Positions 56,201 through 64,000 of a DNA stretch of 64,000 nucleotides are shown here, one piece after another (the stretch's first letter is position 1; each line of letters begins with the position of its first letter). The DNA lies in the NCBI GenBank assembly GCA_022225965.2, contig JAKJXP020000051.1, positions 124,001 to 188,000 on the forward strand, given 5' to 3'. Position numbers and translations under genes: made by a program. This stretch comes from Diatrype stigma (lineage: Eukaryota; Ascomycota; Sordariomycetes; Xylariales; Diatrypaceae). The notes under the pieces are model-generated. The model was not told where the DNA came from and did not search any database. It was given only the letters and a program-made list of their open reading frames with translations.

Positions 56201-59200
56201 CCTTCAGGCCCCTTTTCGAGTATGTACTCGTTTGTCCCAGTCTTGAAGCGATGAGCGAGTTGCTCGCTCGCTTTTATGATGTTTACAATACCGTCAGATA
56301 TCTGGCTCACAATGAGCTCATGAGGAACCGCGAGTCTCATAGCGTCGGCCACAACATCGAACATCTTGTCGTCACGGAAGTCGCCGGTCGACATCTTTCT
56401 CCGGGACTCACGGTAGTCTAGGCGTAGAGACTTGATGCTAGCAACTCGAGCCCAGACCCCGCGCATCCGGGGTGCACCAGCGTATATGCGCACCAGCTTT
56501 GAGGCAAAGAAAGGCCGCGACCATCGATGACGACCAGCATCTATGCTGTATATCTGCACCATCATTGGAGGGTCAGTCGGCAGATCGGCCTTGACTTGTA
56601 TCAATGAAGCTTTGAATTCAATGGTGACGAGCTCTCGGGGAGTGTGAGAAAAGACTTCCATCTGATCCGTTGTCGGCGAACCGGGTGACATTACAGGGGG
56701 GGCTAGATGGTTCACGGGTGGACTCGTTGGTCTTGCCTGTGAGCCGCCTTTCGATAGGCCTCCCTGAGTCCGCAAGAACGCTTTCCGCACCGTCATGATA
56801 GCTATACCTACGGCATAATGGCGGAAGAGAGAGTATTGTATAAGTAGGGTCCGCATGTGTGAATGGATATGCGAAACCGGGCCATGTGCATCGCTGCTCG
56901 TAGAGCAAGCTATCTCAAAGCGCGGTAGCCGAACAAAAGGCTCTAGCTCTATCTTCTCGGGACCTTCAAGAATAAAAGCCTCCAAACCACGAGATTGGAA
57001 GGAGATTTTTCGTCCGTCGCCATCCGTTTGATGCTTCCTTCGGGGCGATGGTGGCATAGAGATCGAACCCAGAAGCTCTGCGTCTGGGATTATAGACCTA
57101 CTGGCGGCACGCCTCCTAGAGGTTGGCCGCTGTTTCAATGTGTCTAGTCTCTGGGCACGATATTCTGTCGACCATGAGTCCAACTGAAGTACGACGCCGC
57201 GCGTGCTATTGGGGAAGTCGTCATCAACCCCAGCCACTTCTGCACTGAAGTCCTCGACATCGACCGCGAAGTGGAACAACCACGGTGGCACAGCCCGGAG
57301 GACATTCTGGGGTTTTCTAGTTTTCGATGTAGGCCACTTATCTGGCTGAACATCGAGTCTGAGCTGGCGTACTATCTGATGCAAACCATCAATGATTTCA
57401 GGGCGGGTCATACGTATGGCGAAAGTCTGAACGTGACCATTGGCAATAACGTGGACGTCCGGGTTCACGGAGAGCTGGAGTTTGAGGTCAAAGGAATCGG
57501 TATCAATCAAGTCGAATCGGTCGCCTTGAGCAGTCTGATAATAAAGGCTATGTGTTTGAACACGCGCAGACGACGCGAGCGAGTAGTGGAAGTCTTTCAC
57601 AGCAGAGTGGAATGACTCAACATCAAGGGAGATGGATGACACAGAAGATATAATGAGGTCAAAGTCATCGGGATCGTCCGTCTTCTGCACTGGCGGGAGC
57701 GTTATTCTGATCACTGGCTGCTGCATAGAAAATTTGAAATTGGCCTTTGGAAGCAACCTTGAAATCATCATGTGTCTCTGTTGCACTTGGGCTTTCGGTT
57801 TTTTGGGTCGTGGCCGTAGGAGTGCAAGAATAATCGGGAGATGTTTCGGGTCTAGGTCGACTGAGGGCTCCGTGACGACGGAATTGCCAAAGAGCATATT
57901 CGCGTTCCTATCTTCAGCACTAACATCATCCGACAGTTCCACGGTTTTGGACGGCAATGTTGTCTTCAAGGTAGTCGTGGCCATTGGGATGTACACAACT
58001 CTTTCCGGCTTGCCATGACCATCGTCGAGGCCAACAGAGATGGACAGGCCTACCACCTGGGCTTCATGTGCGATGTCCTTGGATGGGAAATACATCCGGT
58101 GGGCTGCGGACTTGGGGTCCAGACGGTGCAGGTCAATGCCGACCTCCTTCATCGATGCGTTCAAGAGCAAGGGTGATCCCGTTGATTTAATTCTATGAAC
58201 CTCCTTCGTGAGGCTGACGAAGCTCACGGCAAATTGGACCTCTTTTATTCCCCGAAGGATAGAGCTCACAAATTCCTTGGAATCCGATACCGTCTGCATT
58301 AAATCCTCATCGGTGCTGCCAGGCCTGTCGATTTCCTGGATGACCTCATCAATAGACACCTTGAGGGACTCGACCTGTCTGTAAGGCGGCGTCGTCACCT
58401 GCCGCCCCTTAACGCTCTTCAATCGTTCGAGACAATTTTGTATATCGTCGTAAGGCACATGAACACGGCCGAGCTTCAGGGCAATAGCTGCATCCCGAAG
58501 ACCGTCTAGCTGATCATACAGGAACCCATGGACGTTGAGGGTTGCGGTATCTAATATCTCGATCGGTTCCCCGCCATGAGCCGTGAAGAGTACGCTTCGT
58601 AGAGTCACGATCCATTCGGCTGTATGCTTCTGGCGTTGTTCACCACCTGACTGCAAAAAGTACCGTGCGCGGTCTGACATGCGACGTCGAGTATCCAGAG
58701 CAACCGTGAAGCTGCCAAGCTGTACAGTACCAACGTCCACGATAGTTACCGCAGTGTCAGCCGCAACCACGTCGACCATTCGAAGCCAATGAACATTCCG
58801 GTGCAGCCGCTTCAGTTTCTCCTTTATCCTCATAAGCTGTTTCCATACCACGCTACGAGCGGGCCCGGAGGTACCTCTCCGCGGAAGAGGTTCTTTCTGT
58901 GCGCCTTGGGCTTCGTTGATTCGTGGTTTGGGATCGGTCCCATCGTCGGATTTATCGGAATCGACGGTGTTCTGTCCCTCCAACTCTTTGATATTCACGG
59001 TGACGGCAAGCTCCTTGACCTTGATGCTCATCCACGTCGGCTGGGAGAAGGTTGGCCGGTGAAGATTCAGGCCGAGCCCTCGGATCTTGATATTGAGTCC
59101 ATCTCTTGGCGTAAAGGCTATCCGTCGCAAGGAGAAGTAGCCAAGACGCTGTATAGATAGGCCGGTAAGGATCCGAACGACGGCGAACAGAACGAAAGAG

Positions 59201-59256
59201 GAGAGGTAGACGAGCACGAGTATTCCTAAGACGAAACTGGGGTCGAGTAGCGCCAT
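50242..59256 (-). CDS. FMP27: FMP27/Hobbit/BLTP2 bridge-like lipid-transfer protein
   Basis: A single uninterrupted exon of 3004 residues. The family (yeast Fmp27, fly Hobbit, plant SABRE, human BLTP2) forms long beta-groove rods thought to move lipids between the ER and plasma membrane. The N-terminus has one membrane anchor (FVLGILVLVYLSSFVLFAVV, about 8-27) followed directly by the first beta-groove unit (RIAFTPRDGLNIKIRGLGLN). The family-naming GFWDK motif occurs at about 1393 (VGFWDKIRLNFHSRIRVAWK) and the WPPW motif at about 2184 (TSWPPWVPMEVMFDFESDPF). A coiled-coil-like helix near 2290-2380 precedes a C-terminal beta region, then a disordered Ser/Arg-rich tail with acidic DDDDD near the end. 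An Arg/Ser-rich insert lies at about 1100-1150. Length fits fungal orthologues. Absence of any intron in 9 kb is notable. Confidence 0.94.
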   Translation of the reverse strand: MALLDPSFVLGILVLVYLSSFVLFAVVRILTGLSIQRLGYFSLRRIAFTPRDGLNIKIRGLGLNLHRPTFSQPTWMSIKVKELAVTVNIKELEGQNTVDSDKSDDGTDPKPRINEAQGAQKEPLPRRGTSGPARSVVWKQLMRIKEKLKRLHRNVHWLRMVDVVAADTAVTIVDVGTVQLGSFTVALDTRRRMSDRARYFLQSGGEQRQKHTAEWIVTLRSVLFTAHGGEPIEILDTATLNVHGFLYDQLDGLRDAAIALKLGRVHVPYDDIQNCLERLKSVKGRQVTTPPYRQVESLKVSIDEVIQEIDRPGSTDEDLMQTVSDSKEFVSSILRGIKEVQFAVSFVSLTKEVHRIKSTGSPLLLNASMKEVGIDLHRLDPKSAAHRMYFPSKDIAHEAQVVGLSISVGLDDGHGKPERVVYIPMATTTLKTTLPSKTVELSDDVSAEDRNANMLFGNSVVTEPSVDLDPKHLPIILALLRPRPKKPKAQVQQRHMMISRLLPKANFKFSMQQPVIRITLPPVQKTDDPDDFDLIISSVSSISLDVESFHSAVKDFHYSLASSARVQTHSLYYQTAQGDRFDLIDTDSFDLKLQLSVNPDVHVIANGHVQTFAIRMTRPEIIDGLHQIVRQLRLDVQPDKWPTSKTRKPQNVLRAVPPWLFHFAVDVEDFSAEVAGVDDDFPNSTRGVVLQLDSWSTEYRAQRLDTLKQRPTSRRRAASRSIIPDAELLGSISMPPSPRRKHQTDGDGRKISFQSRGLEAFILEGPEKIELEPFVRLPRFEIACSTSSDAHGPVSHIHSHMRTLLIQYSLFRHYAVGIAIMTVRKAFLRTQGGLSKGGSQARPTSPPVNHLAPPVMSPGSPTTDQMEVFSHTPRELVTIEFKASLIQVKADLPTDPPMMVQIYSIDAGRHRWSRPFFASKLVRIYAGAPRMRGVWARVASIKSLRLDYRESRRKMSTGDFRDDKMFDVVADAMRLAVPHELIVSQISDGIVNIIKASEQLAHRFKTGTNEYILEKGPEGPKNVPKISLRTRTLLFELEDGAFEWKLGMIYRAGQVEQVQRLAREEAFRIKEKKIEEEIRRESSRFRARSAMPRGRAATPHGSTRTRSQSADGQSRKHRKTRSLSEGSWGKTPRYDPDNLQGMSGSAHVSIQEARTRLHEHNTQSWKKRIDHQYAISRNAAKEIRGLFLGLDELPDELEDTEKILEVPERPALMTTILTDLHVKLDKPSFPISELPDFLHEVGKGMPKDMKYSLLVPMNVSISMGEARVSLRDYPLPLLHVPAIKPNQSSKIPALSLQADFVIAEEYRGSESTRRMQVQIAPPGDPDSEIEENGFAIDVRRTIGPVKSFSNIQVDINTAYPTRITWGPSYQPAIQDMMMVIESFTKPQLDPSERVGFWDKIRLNFHSRIRVAWKGDGDVHLSLKGARDPYCVTGDGAGFLMCWRNNVRWSVNTDEDPKRLMTVDSGEFVMAVPDFSHQVRESVRRTEESDSIASEASYKSGAMFKKVVMKVSGNLQWMVGLVFEQAIENGKRSYDFKPHYEVVLKAPQYIKDDNGLPYDAFRGFRSEHIHLSIAVKAPADRDWASSEPQASKSYNTVHLTPRIFTHFFSWYSLFSGPMSLPIRQGSLWPNREKGSKKFGRHLGTIKYNILLAPLFMSHIYKHKDVEDFSENAVSATGIKVRFDSFMVDIHQRREEFNIRDRGRKTNDRTTGMKIHAAQLDLLSTDVRAVSASIKGTTTEAIKRDSMSTLMTQGEDDGADLSHFTIPDNDFSWIDMDDFVELDWILPSEPNPDTKILPLAYAPRVTYFRQTDIGGTIDGDPDRTSPFGDEPTHFCIMSQDDDPRRVQSQLVQARLEQLDGQIAANIRNVGEAELRNIRTDGTDPEVQTEFDTLNTHTHVLQDKQTFMNSMLEQMTINIQNHDRDSEASFAHGGDEEQRQAPDFPLDTGDEVKVPQGTEFASDFKNRFVVHNMQLKWNNLLRNIILRYSHQVSQRRGFVYYLSRPAVKFIIDIVEEQAKAKSNSKSPKTPPGAESASKPKPSKRFSEMHPDFDKLMQQMLQEGRKFVGPDESFEGPNMEDLTSSITDEFTPQSSFHVRLIAPQIQLQSDKNKKHVVLITAKGMELKVVEVMDKARLSDEVSGLVQRRFLLRMDSAQFFVTHQKWFSGQLLSMYSGNTYGTPAGTSWPPWVPMEVMFDFESDPFGFKRVVQKTSAMLRHDRFNTLRLKYNDEVDSEEHNAMSGDDSESRMDNLWVEFPQARALCNSSQYYAIYIIVLDLLMYSEPLEKTRNERLEKIMLASDFSDLRGAPEMVIRLQERIRQLEDIKAHFQVHSKYLDKKGWENRLLLERDLAACEDELFFMMKAITTSQRKLESAEQSSAFLKWTIQAKEIVWHLLRDNNEPLVELQLRDTQYHRTDNSDGSHRNLFQVGTVIGLNLLPDAIYPQMVAPYSEGGEKSGPEGFEPKKMVRVYWQMLEAIAGIPVMDHFEVNLIPLKIQLERELGMKLFEYIFPPTDGDKNNTDDQPADPPFIIKQSWPGDAEDDTQDDTKSVSSSNRLNSAASDKESTFATRAGSLELRLRPTLTSDLPVIETNPQNAKAVSVHSGEGNVFRLFSSKTAGKKPSYESLRSTNTAAPRPGLGRAVTTASTTSDPKKPARFALLGKQANTNEKPSDDLTKMLTRASNYMTFVKIKMPSVVLCLSYKGKGDRNLEDVHDFVFRLPTIEFRNKTWSNLDLALALKSHVIKALISHTGAIISNKFSKHKPNSAQQSKLRELATSHVLLATPAISSTSENNSDDSASIFSHSPMDFSRSPPRSIKSSQASIPIPRPSSRSSSAASTRSYPKANNGASPSEGLRGTPVPGFTMMNHAATADDVSATGLGIDVERPHTSASNLLGPLRPGSSSSNASAMRGGSDRSDTFSYRERRKSAGSGFLRGRLNAFTSRLGGNSSNKDRDRAPQRPSTPAESAATLAPAADDDDDNISISSRSMLQEDDPLPPLLPPPPIRD

Positions 59257-61444
59257 GGCGATGGCACCTTAAGCAAGGCGCGTCCCGCGTAGCTTACTGG
59301 ATCTCCGCGTGTCAGCACACTCTCTCACAGCTGTACTAGACCATACGGAGAGCCGGATACGCGCGGCATGGGTAGAATGCCGGGTTCTTACAGGATGTTA
59401 TCGGAGGGTTCCGTAGGCTTCATCATCTGTCTCCCGAGATCTCGCGCTTAGACAGCGGACCCCATGTGTTTGTCGGTAGGCGGAAACGATAGATGTTCGC
59501 GTTGGAAGATAGATAGACCTCGGAGGGTAGCGCTGCTGTGTGCTGCTGCAAGGCTTCAGGGCGGCGGACGAGGCGGCGGACGAGGCGGCGGTAGGTAAGA
59601 ATGCAATGGAGGTGAGGAATGCGTTGAGATTCGACCGACTATTTCGCACCTAATGCACGTCACTTTGCAGACAGCTCGGGTCGGCGCATATACGGTTTTA
59701 AGAGATACAACAGGGGCTAACCTAGAACGCCGGCTTTCTAATCAGAGCCTCCAACCTTGGAAGCATCTACCCGTGTTGGGAGTAACTATAGTAGGTAATA
59801 GGCAGTGGGAAGCGTAAGTTAGTAACTCTACGGTAGCAGGTACTGCGGCTGGTAATGATGGACCCGTTCCGGTATAAAGGTACTCAGGTATGAAGGTACT
59901 CAGAAGATCAAAGGAGAAGGTCGTGTGCAATTGGACTGATGCTCGAGAGACATCAAACTAGTAGATGGTTTGGTTTAGCCTCAGGAGCTCTACAGTTCTC
60001 TGATTCATTATATATATTAATTACCGGTAGGAGTTAGGAGGCAAAGTCCCTGACTAGGTCAGCAGTAATAAGTAAATACAGAGGTAATTTCGATTTATGA
60101 AGATGAATAACAGATATCTCTCTCTACGCTCGCCCTATGCTGAGGTCATAATTTGGAACTAACAAGAAGTTAAAATCCTACCGTATTATACCTAGGTAGG
60201 TACCTAACCTCCCTAGGTATTACTTAGGTAGGCTTGCAAGGTTTGAGATGATGGATCCGGCTAGTCCCGGTCGGGCACTTTAACACTCAGGCACTTAGAC
60301 AGCGTATGTACCTACTCCTATGGTCCCGACGTCGCTATACAATACTAGGTAGGTACTATGTGGGCAGTGATCAAACAATGCAAGAAGATGCTCCCGTGAG
60401 GTCGCTTCCATTCGGTTTGCCTGACTGTCTGACTGCCTGACGAGCCCTGGCAGCCGTGCAGCCCTGGCAAGAAAGGGTTATCCTGGTGCAACCCGCCTAC
60501 TGTTAGCCAACCTTGAATGTATGTAACTACAAGTACCTAGGTATCTACTATGCAGGTAGCTGATCCCAAGCTACCGGGTCGTTTGCTCCCTATGAATTCT
60601 TGCTAACTTAACTCAGGTACTACGTAACCACATACATACATACATACCTACATACAAACCTACATACATCATACATGTATAATGCGTAGTTCTGTCTTTG
60701 TGCCTGGACACCATCCGAAGTTGGGTTTTACAAACATGCTGCCTTTGTTCATCTTCAGTTAGGAGTTGCTGGTCAACAGAGAACGGTTTGCATGCAGCTG
60801 TAGGTGTGTATGGGGTATGCTAAACTATGGCCTCTACGAACCAATCGGGTAGCTGAAACCCTCCCGTCTATAATAAGGGGTTTCGTCTAGAACTATTGTC
60901 TGATCGTCTAGAATTTGACATACCTACATACATACATACCTAGTACTATAGTGTAGGTGGGGAGAGCCCAGCTACATACATACGTACACCGTCCCACTGT
61001 ATGTAGGTAGGTATGTAATTAGAACGTGATATATTCATTTCCCCCTGCCTCAACCCAGCAGGACAGGAGGTTGAGGAGGTTGCAGGTATAGCAACTGCGT
61101 AGTTACTGAACCAATTCATCTATGATTATTACTCTAATGACCTGAATGTTCTAGTTTACAGCTTATCCTCCCCTGTCACAGGGGCTGCCACCTATATGAC
61201 CTGCATTCGTTAGGCAATAACAATTATTTGCTCAACTTTGTAATACGGCGCCCTGGTTTATCCTAGATATGTATGGAAGCAACCCCCTATATGCTATATA
61301 TCTTCCCAACGCCTTCAATGTTCCTTTCCCAACGCCACCCCAAGAAGGGTATCCCTGTACTCCTTACGTTACTTAAAGACAGTCGCTAAAATCAGATTAC
61401 CGTGCTTCACTATGCAATACTGTTGAGCGGAACAATACTTGCTG
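59257..61444. other. Spacer between FMP27 and the hydrolase gene
   Basis: About 2.2 kb between two minus-strand genes, so it contains the FMP27 promoter and the hydrolase 3' UTR. TACCTAGGTA occurs at 60189 and 60534, with many ACATAC and GTAGGTA runs (60610-60670, 60920-60945, 61000-61020). A duplicated GACGAGGCGGCG unit lies near 59567-59592. No gene could be supported. Confidence 0.6.
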
Positions 61445-64000
61445 CTACAGTTTCGACTTGACGGCCTCGAGTCTGTACTTTACGTCCTTCAACGCCTTAG
61501 AAACCGGTTTCCACTCGTCGAATTGCCTCAGCAGCTCGGTTGTTTCCGAATAGAGCTCTGTCTTGACAAACTGCTCTTCGAGGAGACCTCGCATGATCCA
61601 TGGCAGCACATATGGGTTGGGGCTGGCGAAGCCCTCGTGTTTCCGGATCTGACAGGGCACGTTCCCAACAGAGGTCGTTTCTAATGCATGGGAAACTGCC
61701 AAGCTTGTAGGGCGTTAGTTGGATCCCTTCCAAGGAACAAGAAAGCAGGGACGTCGTAGTATGCCCCCTATAGGGAGAAAACTTACTCGTAGACCTGTGG
61801 GTCATCGTAGAGCCGAGAGTGCCCCTCTCCTGAGTATAAGCTTCCAGCAAGCGGGATTGAAAGCTCTCGAATCAAGCCATGATCCGATATACCTAAGTTT
61901 CGTAGTTTCAAGGCAAACCCAACCAAGTGCGAAATGAAATCAGGGGCGTGTACACGCCCATCGATGAATACAGCCCGATAGATGTAGGGATGCGACGCCG
62001 GGGACATCAGAGAGGACTCTAATGGAACAAGTTGGTCATCGATACTCCCAACAAACGTTATACGGGCGCCATGATTAACCACTGCCTGCAGTGCCTGTTC
62101 GTAACGTTTGTAAACCTCGCTCTCAGGGTCAGCAAATTGCCAGAGCTCTCCGGCCGAGCCCATAAGCATCCCCACGCTTGATTTGTAGTCAGGAAATGGA
62201 CCCAATGAAACACCCGCCATGGCACAAATGCCGATTCTGGCTCCATTGACAACGCCAAGCTCGATCAACTTGGCCACCAACATCATTGTTACCGGAACAC
62301 CCTGGGAATGGCATCCTACAACAATTAAATCGGCGCGTCGGATATGATCAATCCAATTCAAGAGCAGCTTCCATAGGTTGTCCACTCGCTCGGCGATCTT
62401 GCCCTCTCCTTCAAGGGCTACCTTCTCAATCTCGATATCGCCACACCCATGGCTATCTGCCCACCTGCGGATCGAGTCGGCGCAATGATTCATGAAGCGG
62501 ATGCTCGTCCCAGTTGGCTGACCAATCATGGGGCGAAGGAACGATGCCGGAAATAAGCCATGGACGCCTATAGCGATAGCCCGCCGAATCCTAGGTGGTT
62601 CCTTCATCAAGAAGACATGGTTTGTGGGCGGCTGCTGGGACCTTAGCAGGAGTTGCGTTATCTGCTTTATGATAGACGGGTTCTCTTTCATACGATACGT
62701 GCTTTTGAACGAAGGAAGAAGTAGATTGGACTGTGGAGTGGGCTTGACAAGCACATTCTTCACGGAAGATGTATCCGACTGTGGTGTGCCAGGTCGCGCT
62801 GCTGATGATTCATCTAAGTCCATTGATTGTGGCCGAACCCTCTTGTTCTTTTTAGATAGCGCTGCCCTGATTCCCGACTCCTTTGCGGGTTTACTTGGCA
62901 ATTTTGTCTCCGGAACATTACTCTCGCTGATTTCCACACTGGCTGATCGTCTGGGCTTTGACTCAGAGCCTTCTCCAATTATGGCCAGCTCCCCTTGCTC
63001 TGATGCCGTGGGGGTCGTTTCGCTAGGTTTCGATCCAGAGTCTCGAGACCAGAACGCCCACGTTGAGCCGGCAGATGGTTGGCTTGTCGGTGCCGGCGTC
63101 AATGGAGTAGACGGGATCGACGGGGCAGACGGGGCAGATGGCGGAGCGTCTTCCATGGTGGCATCCTTGCCCGGTTTCTGCACAACTGATTGCACTGGTT
63201 CATGGTTTGACGTTCCTTGCACGATGCTGCTCGGAGAAGTGGGGGTGGTATATGACCATAATCCAAACCAACTTGACTGTCTAGGTTTTGCCTCAAGCTT
63301 CGACGGTTCAGGTTTTGGTGGTTCAGGCTTCGGTGGTTCCGTCGGGGGTACTATAGTCTCAACTACGTAATGCTGATTGACTTCCGGCTGGTTGATCTTC
63401 GGGGCGGATTCTGTTTCCTTGGGAGCCTTTTGTTGGTTGTCCTGATCTTCTGTCGCGTTTGTAGGTGTTGTCGAATACCCGAGCCAACCTAGCCAGCCCG
63501 AATATGCTACCGGTGGAGGTTGGGCTGCTACCGGTTGCTCAGACTGTACTTCATTGTCTCTTTTTGGACTATCCTCCTTGGGGCCATTTGTGGTAGAGTC
63601 TCCGTTGTGTTCGCTACGTTGACTGGTAGATTCTTGTTGTTGGGTGGTAAGGTTCGCGGCCTTCGTCGAGGTTGTATCGGTTGTATCGGTTTCGACAACG
63701 TGAGGCATTGTTCCGACCGACTGAGCATCCGAGTCGCTAGATGGTTCGGACCCTTTCTTGATCTCAAAGCGGCTCAGGTTGGGAGTGGAATCTGGACGCG
63801 AAGTGCCGCCGGTAATGTTCTCTGTCGCTATCTGTGTGGAAGCTTGCGATTTCCCGGACCACGATCCATACCAACTACGGGTCTTCAGGCCCCGGGACTT
63901 AGGGAGCTTCTGCTTCATGCAAGTTAGTGATGGGAAATCGAGGGACATTTGATGAAGGAATGCGACGTACTGTGCTTGGTGAGTTCACGCTATTGGAACT
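61445..64000 (-). CDS. Alpha/beta-hydrolase, lipase-like; 5' end outside the window
   Basis: Partial gene. Exons in the window: 64000-63971 (in frame, continuing beyond the edge), 63909-61787 and 61703-61445, totalling 804 codons including stop. The first junction uses donor GTACGT, branch CACTAAC and acceptor GCAG over 61 nt; the second uses donor GTAAGT, branch ACTAAC and acceptor ACAAG over 83 nt. The first 430 residues are disordered, with repeated SWFGLWSY/GWLGWLGY-type aromatic patches and Pro-Lys-Pro-Glu repeats. The hydrolase core starts at VHGLFP. The nucleophile Ser is in GCHSQG, a candidate Asp in GSIDDQLVP and a candidate His in DGRVHAPDF, a normal triad order. The C-terminal exon (VYDLAVSHALETT ... 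EWKPVSKALKDV) is helical. Lipid or ester hydrolysis is inferred; the substrate is unknown. If the 63948 ATG were used, the upstream exon would not exist. Confidence 0.82.

Noticed and set aside
62528..63370. 280-codon plus-strand frame over the hydrolase
   Set aside because: Shadow frame; the minus strand carries the GxSxG hydrolase.
1..64000. CRISPR arrays, operons, bacterial promoters or ribosome binding sites
   Set aside because: The sequence is eukaryotic, with spliced genes; no spaced direct-repeat array is seen.

Overview
The window is nuclear DNA of a filamentous ascomycete (Pezizomycotina; a Sordariomycete is my best guess, not proven). The evidence is short introns (56-164 nt) with GTAAGT/GTATGT-type donors and CTAAC-type branch sites, fungal-type proteins (CRIB effector, FMP27, SNF8, WDR70, SNF2), large gene-poor spacers rich in TACCTAGGTA and TACGAAGTA words, and no prokaryotic operon structure. 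I find 14 well supported protein genes and one doubtful one. I find no tRNA, rRNA, CRISPR array or intact transposon.

Left block (2-16.3 kb), GC-rich housekeeping genes: an AAR2-type U5 snRNP assembly factor (+); ribosomal protein S16/uS9 (-, three exons), which shares a divergent promoter with the ESCRT-II subunit SNF8/VPS22 (+, two exons); a Methyltransf_16-type protein methyltransferase (+), convergent with an acyl-CoA dehydrogenase (-, two exons); and a small four-pass membrane protein (+).

Middle (16.3-34.4 kb) is gene-poor. A lone five-exon O-methyltransferase (-) lies in about 11 kb of repeat-rich sequence with no visible biosynthetic partner. It is followed by a CRIB-domain protein (+), probably a Cdc42/Rac effector, and then 4.7 kb of apparently non-coding DNA upstream of a bHLH transcription factor (+).

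Right block (34.4-64 kb): the bHLH gene, a NIPA-type magnesium transporter (-), a WDR70-type WD40 protein (+), the SNF2/STH1-class chromatin-remodelling ATPase (+, three exons), an intronless 9-kb FMP27/BLTP2 bridge-like lipid-transfer gene (-), and an alpha/beta-hydrolase (-) whose 5' end runs off the right edge.

The genes do not form a pathway. Most are conserved single-copy cell functions (splicing, translation, endosomal sorting, chromatin, lipid transport). The less ordinary material is the dispersed motif families, the isolated O-methyltransferase, the very long bHLH loop, and several low-complexity or alternatively spliceable insertions in otherwise conserved proteins. All functions are inferred from sequence read by eye; no database search was run.
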